This document shows, in pieces, positions 7,960 through 20,000 of a stretch of DNA of 64,000 nt. The first letter of the stretch is position 1. Every line of letters starts with the position of its first letter. This stretch comes from Closterium sp. NIES-65 (taxonomy: Eukaryota > Streptophyta > Zygnematophyceae > Desmidiales > Closteriaceae), in contig CANXME010001453.1 of assembly GCA_948144175.1 (NCBI GenBank), positions 310,001 through 374,000 on the forward strand, given 5' to 3'. Under the pieces are notes generated by a model. That model saw only the letters and a list, made by a program, of their open reading frames with translations. It was not told where the DNA came from and did not search any database. Position numbers and translations under genes: made by a program.

Positions 7960-10645
7960 AAGTGAGCAAGTGAGGCAAGACAGGCACAAGACCAAGCTGA
8001 GTACAGAAGCATTGATGATCACAAGGCGCAAGTGCCTTTGTGAAAACATAAGCAGTGTTGGCCTCAGAGGCCACGTACGCAAGCCGCAACTGACCACGCT
8101 GCTAAAGCTCACGAGCAAGGAAGTAGCGAAGAGCAATGTGCTTTGTTCTGTGCTCCAGTCTCTGCTCTCGACACAAGGCCAGCATGGCCTTGTTGTCTAC
8201 GTACAGGAGTGGAGAAGAACGAGGCGGCTCTCCAAGGTCGGTCAGCAGGTAGGTGAGCCAGCGAAGCTCCTGTTCAGCCTCACAACTGGAGCCGAGAACA
8301 GAAGACGAGCGAGTAGCCCGCCACGAAACAGAGCCGGAACCGAGGCTGAAGGTGTAACCCTGTGACGACCGCTGCGTAGCCTGGTCGTCAGCCCAAGAAG
8401 CGTCCGCATGCCCAGTGAGGACCACTGGACTCCGCCCTCCAAGCACTAGCCCCATGCCCGACGTACTGCACAAGTAGCGCAACACCCTCTTCGCTGCAGC
8501 CATGTGCTCTAGTCTGTGTCTTCCAGGAGCAACATAGCGTGCAAGAATGCTAAGAGGGTATGCAAGGTCAGGTCATGTGCAGGTCATCAGGTACATGAGG
8601 CAGCCAACAAGCTCTGGATACGGGCCACTCGACTCTACGGACTCATCCGAAGGCAGAGCTGAGAGTGAGTGGCGAGTAGGCAGAGGAGTGGCCTGAGGCG
8701 AGGAGTACGTGAAACCGAAGCGCTGAAGGACCTGCTGCACCATGTGTGATTGAGTCAGGGTAATGGTGCGGCGTGCTCTGTCCCGGGTGATCTGCAAGCC
8801 AAGGTAGCTGCGCAGTTCACCCAGGTCAGTGCACGTGTGTCTCTTCTGCAGCTCGGACTTCATGTAGGCAAGTCCAGCAGTCTCAGCTGTGGCAAAGACC
8901 AAGTCATCGACGTACACGAGGATGTAGAACGGCGGCAGAGAGGTGTCGGTGCGCAGAAACAGCGACGGGTCGGCAGTAGAAGGAGCAAACCCAAGGGCCG
9001 CAAGTGTAGTCCTCAGTGTGTCGTGCCACTCACGTGGCGCCTGGCGGAGACCGTAGACTGGACGCCGGAGACTCCACTGGGTACCAGGAGGGAAAGACCC
9101 AGTGAAGCCAGGTGGGCGGCGCAGCCAGATCTCCTCGTGCAGGCAGCCCTGCAAGAAAGCAGTGCTGAAGTCGAGAGAGTGCAGCTCGTAGTCACGGTGA
9201 GCAGCAACGTGCAGCAGTACCCGAAGAGTGGTCATCTTCGGGGTGGGAGAGAATCTCTGAAAGTAGTCAACTCCCTGCCGCTGACTGAAGCCACGAGCCA
9301 CGTAACGCGCCTTGAAGACAGGCGGAGAACCCGGCGGCCGCTTCACCCTGAAGATCCACATGCCACTGATGATGTTCGCCCCAGGAGGGGGGACATCGTC
9401 AACGTAGGTGCCTGTGGACTTCCAGGAAGTCATCTCTGCATCCATAGCTGCCTGCCACTGAGAGGAGTAGGGACCCTCTATTGCCTCCGCGTAAGAGCGC
9501 GGAGTCGGGATGTCAAGTGCATCCGGGTCTCCCTCAGGGGTAAGGAGTACGGACACGAGATGAGGTGAAGCAGCTGCCAGACACTGGAACTCCTCCTGCC
9601 TGTCCTCAAGGACGTCCGTGCCAAGGGCACACTCACCCCCGACGGACGGAGGACAGACAGACTCAGACTCAGCGACAAGACTAGCAGTGTAGTCTAGGCG
9701 ACAGCGAGCAGCAAAGTCGACGAGCTCAGCAACTAGGGCAGACGCAACAGTGGACTCGAAAGAAGGGTCAGTGACGACAGTAGCAAGGAGACGCGTGACA
9801 GTAGGACGCAGCACGAAGAGAGTCCGACTCCGGGTCGGCAAGAGCAGGAAGAGAAGACTCAGGAGGAGAAGGCAAAGGGGCACGCAGAGGAGCAGTAGAT
9901 GGATGCAGAGACATCCTGTGTGTGCCAGGGACAAGAGGAGGACGCTGACGCGAACCACGACCACTAGCGCGAGCAGGACGGACAGGCGACGTAAAGCGAG
10001 ACGCAGGCTCACGACGCTCAGTAAGACCTCCAGTAGGACCAGCGTAGGTAGAAGGAGCAGGCAAAGGGGAGGTAGGCTGTAGCTGTGACTGTGACGGGAC
10101 AGGCTGTGGACCCTCTAAGGGAGGAGGAGGACCAGTAGAAGGTGGAAGACCAAGAACCTGCTGCAGGAGTGGAACAAAGTACGGTTGAGGCCGCGTGGCG
10201 ACGCCAGAAACAGCAGGGACAGCACCAGTAGCACCAGCAGGAGCACCCGCTCCAGCAGCACCTCCAGCAGCTCCAGAACCTCCAGTAGCACCTGGAGCAC
10301 CTCCAGCAGGACCGCCAGAGGTAGTCTCAGCGCCAACACCCTCAGCAGCACCAGCTCCAGTCGAACCTGCAGGCCCAGCAGCTCCAGTACTCCCAGTACG
10401 AGCACCTCCGGGACCCGCGACAGCAGCACCCTCAGCAGCCGAAGAACCTTTAGCACTTGCAGCACGGCTCCAGCGCCGGGCAAACCACTCGCGCAGCTCC
10501 TCTAGAGAGAGTGGCTCCCGGCGAGACGAAGCACCCGGAGAACCTCCAGGCGGAGCACCCCCAGGCTCAGCTCCCCCAGGCCCAGCACCCCCAGGCGTAG
10601 CACCCCCAGGCCCAGCACCCCCAGGCTCAGCACCCCCAGGCTCAG
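7960..10645 (-). pseudogene. Element A pol, 3' part: linker, reverse transcriptase, RNase H
   Basis: Minus strand. The Pro/Gly/Ala linker lies at about 10115-10640 with repeated GGAxPGGA-type pentapeptides. RT begins near 9440 (QAAMDAEMTSWKSTGTYVDD), with ANIISGMWIFRVKRPPGSPP, LHSLDFSTAFLQG and the YVDDLVFA catalytic box near 8900. RNase H at about 8000-8450 has ADASWADDQAT and YVDNKAMLALC. The order and the YVDD box are typical of Copia. The frame is broken but long stretches stay open, which suits a young fossil. Confidence 0.85.
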
Positions 10646-10767
10646 TGTCAAATTATAACATTCTGTAGGCTATAGTGAGGTAGCCCATATGGGGTACACA
10701 TTTCTAGGGTTGGATACTTGTATCACTTTCATTCCATAGTTCTTTCATTCTCGTTCTACTTTTCTCA
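10646..10767 (+). repeat. 5' LTR of element B
   Basis: 122 bp, TGTCAAATTA to CTTTTCTCA. The core TGTAGGCTATAGTG, GGGGTACACA and CTAGGGTT is shared with all other LTRs of the lineage. The PBS follows at once at 10768. Confidence 0.95.
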
Positions 10768-11804
10768 TGGTATCGAGCAGGTTCCCCCGTGGGAACTGTG
10801 CCTAGGGCCCACCGTTTTCGATTTTTTTTTCCTGCCCGAAGCGCGCTCGCCATGAGTCGCGCTCCGGGCCCTCTCTCGCTTGGTCGAGCCGCTCTAGAGG
10901 CCCCGCCGCCCTTTGTCGCGGCCCCGCCCTTCGTCACGGCCCCGCCCTTCGTCGCGGCCCCGCCCTTCGTCGCGGCCCCGCCCTTAGTCGCGGCCCCGCC
11001 ACCCCTCGTCGCGGCCCCGCAGCCTCTCTCGACGCGGCCCTGCTGCCCTTCGTCGCAGCCCCGCCATCTCTCGTCGCGGCCCTGCCGCCCTTCGTCGCGG
11101 CCCCGCCACCCCTCGTCGCGGCCCCGCCGCCTCTGTCGTCGCGGCCCCGCCGCCTCTGTCGTCGCGGCCCTGCCGCCCTTCGTCTCGGCCCCTGCCGCCC
11201 TTCGTCGCGGCCCCGCCACCCGTCTTTGCGGCCCCGCCGCCTCTCTCGACGCGGCCTCTCCGACCTTCTTAGCGGCCCTGCCGCCCTTTGTCGCGGCCCC
11301 TGCCGCCCTTCATCGCGGCCCTGCCGCCCTTCGTCGCGGCCCTGCCGCCCTTCGTTGCGGCCCTCGCCGCCATTCTCCACCGCGGCCCCGCCACCTTCCT
11401 TGCGGCCCCGCCGCCCTGCACCGCCCGCTCCGCCCGAATCACCTGAGCCGCCCGAGCCGCCCGAGCCACCTAAGCCACCCGAGCCGCCCGAGCCGCCTGA
11501 GCTGCCCGAGCCGCCTGAGCCGCTAAGGAGCCAAGCCGCCTGAGCTGCCTGTGTCGCTGAGGACCCGAGCCCCCTGAGCCGCCCGAGCCGCCCGAGCCGC
11601 CTGCGCCGCCCGAGCCGCCCGAGCCGCCTGAGGAGCCGAGCCGCTGGTCCTGCGGAGCTGCTGTTGCTCGTGGGCCGGCCGAGCAGCAGTGGTGCCGTGT
11701 TGCTGTGCTGCTGAGCTGCCTGAACCGCCCTGTCTGGTGAGAACGGCACCTCTGTCACTGCACTGCCCCTGTCCTACAGTCACTACTGCTAGTCTACTGC
11801 TGTC
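10768..11804 (+). repeat. Leader of element B: PBS, hairpin, palindromes and GC-rich array
   Basis: PBS TGGTATCGAGCAGG at 10768, then hairpin GTTCCC-CCGT-GGGAAC (10781-10796), GGGCCC (10805-10810), a T-tract (about 10821-10830), CCTGCCCG and the palindrome AGCGCGCT (10840-10847). At about 10900-11420 runs an array built on CGGCCCCGCC and CCCTTCGTCG (units of about 20 bp), then a GAGCCGCC array at 11440-11640. Long frames across it encode only A/P/R-rich repeats and are judged fortuitous. Confidence 0.8.
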
Positions 11805-14800
11805 ATGGCTACCCCTAGTGTCCTAGCTTTTGACGCTGAGGGTCGCGCCATTGACTTTGAGGTCTGGGTCGACGACCAGCAGCTGTTCTTACAGTGCGAT
11901 AGAGCAGACGGCCTTTCTCTCTTTGACCTCACCTCTGGCGCCTCTCCTGCCCCTGCTGCTGATGCTGACCCTACTGTTCGCTCCCAGTGGGCCACGCGCG
12001 ATGCTGCTGCACGTCTTGCTATGCGTCGCCACCTCCCTACCTCTGAGCATGCGCACTTTAGTCAGTACAAGAGTGCTCAGAGCCGTCTCATGCTGTAAGA
12101 CGCTGTAGTTGCGCGCTACTCCTCCCCTGCGACAGCTGCACTGAGCCGTCTCATGCTATCGTACCTCTTCCCTGACCTTGCTGCCTTTCCCACAGTCGCT
12201 GACCTCATTACGCACCTCCGCACTAGTGACACTCGCTACCGCGCTGCGCTTCCTGCTAACTTCTGCGCCAAGAACCCCCCCCCATGTACATCACTCTCTA
12301 CTTCATAGTCACTCGTCTCCCTGACTCCCTTCGTGTAGTCAGGGACCACTTCCTCTCAGTATGTCCCACCACTCTCACTGTAGACCTCCTCGAGAAGTCC
12401 CTCCTAGCGGCCGAGAAGAGCATAGTCGCTGTAGGGGCCTCTCGTGGTGACCCTCGCACCCCCATCTTTGAGGGGTGTTATCCTTCCCCCCTTTTGCCCT
12501 CTGTCGCCTCGTTGGTCTTGAGTCGGTCGGTGCGGCGTCTGCCCCTAGCGGGAGACGCCGCCCTGGCAAGGGCAAGGGGGGCAAGGGCGCGGGTGGAGCT
12601 AGCGGGGGCGGTGGAGGTGGAGGTGGAGGCGGCGGAGGGAGTGGGGGTGGCGGTGGGAGTGGTGGCGGGGGTGGAGGTGTCGGTGGCAGCAGTGGAGGCG
12701 GAGGCGGCGGTGGTACTGGCGGAGGCGGCGGTGGTGGCGGAGGTGGGGGAGGCGGTGGTGGAGGTGGTGGAGGTGGTCGGGGTGGCGCTTCGCAGCGGAG
12801 CAGCACTGGTGGTGGTCACCGCCAGCAGCAGCAGCAGCAGCAGCGTTCTCGTGACATCCCCCCCCCTCAGCAGCTCCGTGACTGGTACGCGCAGCGTCAG
12901 CGTGGTGGGGGTTTTGGTCCCTGCACCTACGTCCTTCGCACCGGCGACCGCGCGGGTGAGCAGTGTGGGGGTGCCCACCCCACCCAACGCTGCTTTGGCC
13001 GCCTGACGGACGCTTGGCGTCAGAAGTTCCCGGAGGCCACTGAGATCCCCCGCTGGGGAGAGCTGTCTAGGGCAGGCGTAGCTATCTATGATCTTGACTT
13101 TGATGCTATCCTTGCTGCCATGTATGCTGTGACTATTAGTGATGAGGGTGACTATTACCGGTGTTTCCTGCCCGACCCGGGCATTTGTACTGCTGCTCTA
13201 GGTACTGGTGAGGCTGCTGCTCTAGGTGCCAGTGAGTCTGCGCTCTCAGGTATTGGTGAGTCTGCGCTCTCAGGTACTACGTCTGCTTTGGCCTCCCTCA
13301 CCTTCACCCTTGACTCTGGAGCGTCTCGCTCCTTCTTTCGGGACCGCACCTCACTCACGCCGCTTAGTCAGCCTGTTGCAGTCTCTCTGGCTGACCCCTC
13401 TAGGGGTCTTGTCCTGTCTCGCTTCTCCACAGTCCTCCCGTGTCCAGCGGCTCCCTCTGGCACCCTGTCTGGTCTCTACCTCCCCTCGTTCTCTACGAAC
13501 CTGGTGAGTGGTGCTGACCTACAGGATGCGGGTGTCCACTAGTTCACTCCTGCGTGCCAGCGGGTGACGCACTGCATAGAGGCTAGCAGAGGCGGACACA
13601 TGGCTACGTTTACCCGTCAGCCAGGGTCGAGCCTGTACACACTGACCACTGCGTCTCCTCCCGTTACTGAGTCTGGTCGGGTAGCTGCGTGGGGTCAGGT
13701 GTTTGCTGCAGCGTCCAGGTCTGGTCCTGAGTCTGCCCCCTGTTCGTGTCGTCTCCTGTCTCACGAGACTCTCCTCTGGCACCACCGCCTTGGTCACCCC
13801 TCTCTGCTTCGGCTCAGAGGCATGGCCTCCCGTCTTCTTGTGTCTGGTCTCCCCCGGTCCCTCCCTCCCCTTCCTCAGGGCCCTGGCCCTGCCTGTGTCC
13901 CCTGTGTCGAGGGGCGCCAGCGGGCTGCCCCTCACTCCTCCCAGTTTCCTCCGACAGAGGCCCCGTTGCAGACGCTTCACATGGATGTGTGGGGCCCAGC
14001 CCGCGTCCGTGGACAGGGTCACGAGCGCTTCTTCCTACTCGTTGTTGACGACTACTCGCGTTACACCACAGTCTTCCCCTTGCGCAGCAAGGGTGATGTC
14101 ACTGAAGTGCTGATCGACTGGATCCGCGCAGCTCGTCTCCAGCTCAGGAAGAGCTTTGGCTCGGACTTGCCCGGCGCTGGATCCGTGCTGCTGGTGCTGG
14201 AGGTTCTTCGGCTATTGAGGGTGCTGCTATGACGGGTCCCGGAGGTGCTCGTACTGGGAGTACTGGAGCTGCTGGACTTGCGGGTTCGACTGAAGCTGGT
14301 GCTGATAAGGGTGTTGGCGCTGAGACTACCACTGGCGGTCCTGCTGGGGGTGCTCCTGGTGCCGCTGGAGGTTCTGGAGCTGCTGGAGGTGCTGCTAGAG
14401 CGGGTGCTCCTGCTGGGGGTTCTGGTGCTGTCCCTGCTGTTTCTGGCGTCGCCACGCGGCCTCGACCGTACTTCGTTCCACTCCTGCAGCAGGTTCTTGG
14501 TCTTCCACCTTCTACATGTCCTCCACCTCCATTGGAGGGTCCCCAGTCTGTCCCGTCACAGCCACAGCTACAGCCTGCCTCCCCTTTGCCTGCTCCTTCT
14601 CCCTACGCTTGTCCTACTCGAGGTCTTACTGAGCATCGTGAGCCTGCGTCTCGTCCTGCGTCGCCTGTTCGTGCTGCTCGCGCCAGTGGTCGCGGTTCGC
14701 GTCAGCGTCCTCCGCCTGTCCCTGGCACGCACCGGATGTCTCTGCGTCCGTCCACTGCTCCTCTGCGTGCCCCTTTGCCTTCTCCTCCTGCGTCCTCTCT

Positions 14801-16718
14801 TCCTGCTCTTGCCGACCCGGAGTCGGACTCTCTTCGTGCTTCGTCCTACTGCCACGCGTCTCCTTGCTACTGCCGTCACTGACCCTTCCTTTGAGTCCAC
14901 TGCTGCGTCTGCCCTAGTTACTAAGCTCGTCGACTTTGCTGCTCGCTGTCGCCTAGACTACGCTGCCAGTCTTGTCGCTGAGTCTGAGTCTGTCTGTCCT
15001 CCGTCCGTCGGGGGTGAGTTTGCCCTTGGCACGGACGTCCTTGAGGACAGGCAAGAGGAGTTCCAGTGCTTGGCCGCTGCTTCACCTCATCTCGTGTCCG
15101 TACTGCTTACAAATGAGGGAGACCCGGATGCACTTGACATCCCGACTCCGCGCTCTTACGTGGAGGCGATAGAGGGTCCCTACTCCTCTCAGTGGCAGGC
15201 AGCTATGGATGCAGAGATGGCTTCCTGGAAGTCCACAGGCACCTACGTTGACGTTGTCCCCCCTCCTCGGGCGAACATCATCAGTGGCATGTGGACCTTC
15301 AGGGTGAAGCGGCCGCCGGGTTCTCCGCCTGTCTTCAAGGCGCGTTACGTGGCTCATGGCTTCAGTCAGCGGCAGGGAGTTGACTACTTTCAGACCTTCT
15401 CTCCCACCTCGAAGATGACCACTCTTCGGGTACTGCTGCACGTTGCTGCTCACCGTGACTACGAGCTGCACTCTCTCGACTTCAGCACTGCTTTCTTGCA
15501 GGATAGCCTGCATGAGGAGATCTGGCTGCGCCGCCCACATGGCTTCACTGGGTCTTTCCCTCCTGGTACCCAGTGGAGTCTCCGGCGTCCAGTCTACGGT
15601 CTCCGCCAGGCGCCACGTGAGTGGCACGACACACTGAGGACTACACTTGCGGCTCTTGGGTTTGCTCCTTCTACTGCCGACCCGTCGCTGTTTCTGCGCA
15701 CCGACACCTCTCTGCCGCCGTTCTACATCCTCGTGTACGTCGACAACTTGGTCTTTGCCACAGCTGACACTGCTGGACTCGCCTACGTGAAGTCCGAGCT
15801 GCAGAAGAGATATACGTGCACTGACCTGGGTGAACTGCGCAGCTACCTTGGCTTGCAGATCACCGGGGACAGAGCACGCCGCACCATTACCCTGACTCAC
15901 TCACACATGGTGCAGCAGGTCCTTCAGCGCTTCGGCTTCACCTACTCCTCGCCTCAGGCCACTCCTCTGCCTACTCGCCACTCGCTCTTAGCTCTGCCTT
16001 CGGATGAGTCCGTAGAGTCGAGTGGCCCGTATCCAGAGCTTGTTGGCTGCCTTATGTACCTGATGACCTGCACACGACCTGACCTTGCATACCCTCTTAG
16101 CATTCTTGCACGCTATGTTGCTCCTGGGAGACACCGACCAGAGCACATGGCTGCAGCGAAGAGGGTGTTGCGCTACTTGTGCAGTACGTCGGGCATGGGG
16201 CTAGTGCTTGGAGGGCGGAGTCCAGTGGTCCTAACGGGCACGCGGACGCTTCTTGGGCTGACGACCAGGCTACGCAGCGGTCGTCACAGGGTTACACCTT
16301 CAGTCTTGGTTCCGGCTCTGTTTCGTGGCGGGCTACCCGCTCGTCTTCTGTTCTCGGCTCCAGTTGTGAGGCTGAGATCTACGCCGGGGCTATGGCTGCC
16401 CAGGAGCTTTGCTGGCTCACCTACCTGCTGACCGACCTTGGAGAGCCGCCTCGTTCTCCTCCAGTCCTGTACGTAGACAACAAGGCCATGCTGGCCTTGT
16501 GTCGAGAGCAGCGACTGGAGCTCACGACAAAGCACATTGCTCTCCGCTACTTCCTTGCACGTGAGCTACAGCAGCGTGGACAGTTGCGGCTTGCGTACGT
16601 GGCCTCTCAGGCCAACACTACTGATGTCTTCACCAAGGCACTTGCGCCTTGTGATCATCAGCGCTTCTGCACTCAGCTGGGTCTTGTGCCTGTCTTGCCT
16701 CACTTGCTTACTTCTTGA
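11805..16718 (+). pseudogene. Element B gag-pol remains
   Basis: Starts MATPSVLAFDAEGRAIDFEV at 11805. Gag has the ATRDAAARLAMRRHLP and MYITLYFIVTRLPDSLRVVR regions, a glycine tract at about 12590-12780, a Gln run, and the spaced CCHC motif at about 12922-12993. The protease box LDSGASRSFF is near 13310, the pre-integrase HHRLGHPS near 13785, and HMDVWGPARVRGQGHERFF from about 13978. The linker is at about 14150-14450, RT from about 15205, and RNase H ends PHLLTS at 16718. Several interruptions; no intact polyprotein. Confidence 0.85.
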
Positions 16719-16942
16719 CCTTGCTTGTACTGTCACATATATATACTCTTGCTCTTGCTTGCTTAGCCTCATATATATATATATATATATATAGATATAT
16801 GCTCCTACATGTGAACTGGCGTTTTGGCCTTTGAACTTGTGCTCGGAATGTGTGGTGACTTTGTGATCCACCCTGAGCTTGCTTTGCTTTGCTTGACTGG
16901 TCTTGTGATCCCTTGTTCTCCCCCACTTTGCCTATGGGGGTG
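16719..16942 (+). other. 3' untranslated region of element B with TA repeat and plus-strand priming hairpin
   Basis: Holds a (TA)n run at about 16771-16800, then the lineage-conserved GTGCTCGGAATGTGTGGTGA and GCTTTGCTTTGCTTGACTGG segments. It ends with CTCCCCCACTTTGCCTATGG continuing to GGGTG, in which CCCCC can pair with the GGGGG priming tract just before the 3' LTR. Confidence 0.7.
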
Positions 16943-17064
16943 TGTCAAATTATAACATTCTGTAGGCTATAGTGGGGTAGCCCATATGGGGTACACATTT
17001 CTAGGGTTGGATACTTGTATCACTTTCATTCCATAGTTCATTCATTCTCGTTCTACTTTTCTCA
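16943..17064 (+). repeat. 3' LTR of element B
   Basis: 122 bp, differing from the 5' copy at two positions by eye. The outer side is followed by the duplication CTCAG (17065-17069), after which the linker of element A resumes. Confidence 0.95.
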
Positions 17065-20000
17065 CTCAGCACCCCCAGACGTAGCACCCCCAGGCTCAGC
17101 ACCCCCAGGCTCAGCACCCCTAGGCTCCGCACCCCCAGTCTCAGCAACCCCAGGCTCAGCACCCTCAGCAGCACGAGAGTCACCAGTGACCTCGACAGGC
17201 TCGACTGCGTCTACTTGGGACACACCTGAAGGGGCAGGACCCTGAGGGGGGAGGGGGTCTACCGGGGGGTGGACCTGGTACAAGGAAGAGCGGGGGCGGG
17301 GGGAGGGACGGAGTGCGGTAGGGGAAGAGGCGGTAGTAGGGGACCGACTCGTCAAACGAGACGTCCTGGGAGGACAGAACACGGCGAGAGGTGGGGTGGT
17401 AGAACTTCCACCCAGGCGCGTCAGGGGGGAACCCCAGGAAGACGCAAGGAGCAGCACGAGGGGACAGCTTGTCCGCAGACAAGTCGCGGACAAACGCTCG
17501 AGATCCCCAGACCCGGAACGCCGACGCATTGCCAACCTTCCCCGTCCACAGCAAGGTTGGGGAGGTCTCCGGCCTGGAGACCCTGGGATGAAGGTTGATC
17601 TGATGCGCCGCGTACCTGACCGCAAACGGCCACAGAAAATGAGGGGCAGCCGCATGCATCATAGACGTACGAGCGACGTCCATGACCATGCCAATGCGGC
17701 GCTCAGCAATCCCATTTTGCTGCGGAGAGTCCGGAAGCGTGAAGGTCTGACGGATGCCTCGTGCACGACAGTAGGCTCGCAGAAGGCCAGAGGAGAACTC
17801 TCCGCCTCTGTCCGAGTGCAGACGCAGAACAGGAAAGTCCGAGCCAAAGCTCTGCTTGAGCTGGAGACGAGCTGCGCGGATCCAGCTGATCAGCACCTCA
17901 GTGACATCACCCTTGCTGCGCAAGGGGAAGACTGCGGTGAAACGCGAGTAGTCGTCAACAACGAGTAGGAAGTAGCGCTCGTGACCCTGCCCACGGACGC
18001 GGGCTGGGCCCCACACGTCCATGTGAAGCGTCTGCAACGGGGCCTCTGTCGGAGGAAACTGGGAGGAGTGAGGGGCAGCACGCTGGCGCCCCTCGACACA
18101 GGGGACACAGGTAGGGCCAGGGCCCTGAGGAAGGGGAGGGAGGGACCGGGGGAGACCAGACACTAGAAGACGGGAGGCCATGCCTCTGAGCCGAAGCAGA
18201 GAGGGGTGACCAAGACGGTGGTGCCAGAGGAGAGTCTCGTGAGACAAGAGACGACACGAACAGGGGGCAGAATCAGGACCAGACCTGGACGCTGCAGCAA
18301 ACACTTGACCTGACGCAACGACCCTACCAGACTCAGCAACGGGAGGAGACGCAGTGGTCAGTGTGTACAAGCTCGACCCCGGCTGACGGGTAAACGTAGC
18401 CAGGTGTCGGCCTGTGCTAGCCTCTGTACAGTGCGTCACCCGCTGACGTGCAGAAGTGAATTGGTGGACACCCGCATCCTGTAGGTCAGCACCACTCACT
18501 AGGCTCGTAGAGACTGAGGGGAGGTAGAGACCAGACAGGGTGCCAGAGGGAGCCGCCGGACACGGGAAGACTGTGGAGAAGTGAGACAGGACAGGACCCC
18601 CAGAGGGGTCAGCCAGAGACATTGCAACCGGCCGACTCTGCGGCGTGAGTGTGGTGCGGTCCCGAAAGTAGGAGCGAGACGCCCCAGAGTCAAGGGTGAA
18701 GGTGAGGGAGGCCGAAGCGGACGTAGTACCTGAGAGCCCAGACTCACCAGTACCTGAGGATGCAGACACACTAGCACCTAGAGCAGCAGCGTCGCAAGCA
18801 CCTAGGGCAGCCTCCTCACCAGTACCTAGAGCAGCAGTCTCAATGCCCGGATTGGACGGGAACACCGGTAACAGTCACCCTCATCACTAATAGACACAGC
18901 ATACATGGCAGAGAGAATAGCATCAAAGTCAAGATCATAGATGGCAACACCCGCCCTAGACAGCTCGCCCCAGCGAGGGATCTCTGAGGCCTCCGGGAAC
19001 TGGTGACGCCACGCGTCCGTCAGGCGGCCAAAGCAGCGCTGGGTGGGGTGGGCTCCCCCACACTGCTCACCCGCACGGTCGCCGGTGCGCAAAACGTAGG
19101 AGCACGGACCAAAACCCCCACCCCGCTGGCGCGCAGTGTACCACTCACGGAGCTGCTGAGGGGACAGGGTCTCACGACCGCGCTGCTGCTGCTGGCGCGA
19201 GCCACCACCGGAGCCACTCCTCTGCGAAGACCCACGACCAGTACCACCGCCACCCCCGCCGCCTGCGCCGCCTGCGCCGCCTCCGCCGCCTCCGCTACTG
19301 CCGCCGCCTCCGCCTCCTCCTCTGCCGTTGCCACCTCCGCCACCTCCGCTCCCACCGCCACCGCCGCCGCCACCTCCGCCTCCACTGCCGCCACCGACCC
19401 CTCCACCCCCACCGCCACTCCCACCGCCACCCCCACTCCCCCCATTGCCGCCACCTCCACCTCCACCGCCCCCGCTCGCTCCTCCAGCGCCCTTGCCCCC
19501 CTTGCCCTTGCCAGGGCGGCGTCTCTCGCTAGGGGCAGACGCCGCACTGACCGACTCAAGACCAAGGAGGTCGGCCGCAGCAGCAGAGGCAACAGAGGGC
19601 AGAAGGGGGGAGGGGGAACACCCCTCAAAGATGGGGGTGCGCGGGTCACCACGAGAGGCCCCTGCAGCGACTATGCTCTTCTCGGCCGCTAGGAGGGACT
19701 TCTCGAGGAGGTCAACAGTGAGAGTGGTGGGACAGACAGAGAGGAAGTGGTCCCTGACTACACGAAGGGAGTCAGGGAGGCGAGTGACTATGTAGTAAAG
19801 AGTGATGTACATGGGGGGGGGGGTTCTTGGCGCAGAAGTCAGGAGGAAGTGCAGCGCGGTAGCGAGTGTCACTAGTGCGGAGGTGCGTAATGAGGTCAGC
19901 GACTGTGGGAAAGGCAGCAAGGTGAGGAAAGAGGTACGGTAGCATGAGACGGCTCAGTGCAGCAGTGGCAGGGGAGGAGTAGCGCGCAACTACAGCGTCG

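Larger units (their letters stand above)
10646..17064 (+). mobile_element. Copia element B, nested in element A
   Basis: 6,419-bp Ty1/Copia fossil on the plus strand. LTRs 10646-10767 and 16943-17064 (122 bp each, 2 differences). The 5-bp duplications CTCAG at 10641-10645 and 17065-17069 are exact. It landed inside the pentapeptide-repeat linker of A, which continues on either side. Parts in order: PBS and leader, gag from 11805, protease, pre-integrase, integrase core, linker, RT, RNase H, 3' untranslated region. It is broken, with several interruptions, and the end of integrase is not seen. Confidence 0.95.

Noticed and set aside
10789-11526. 245-codon frame in the leader of element B, starting soon after the PBS
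   Set aside because: It translates the GC-rich array only, and leaders of sister elements have unrelated arrays and no equivalent protein.
13519-14022. Arg-rich antisense frames over pre-integrase (also 34100-34759, 62066-62983)
   Set aside because: Antisense shadows of the conserved integrase region.
15082-15900. 272-codon antisense frame over reverse transcriptase (also 8750-9568, 31247-31957)
   Set aside because: Recurs at the same place in all copies as the antisense of RT with its codon bias; no independent motif.
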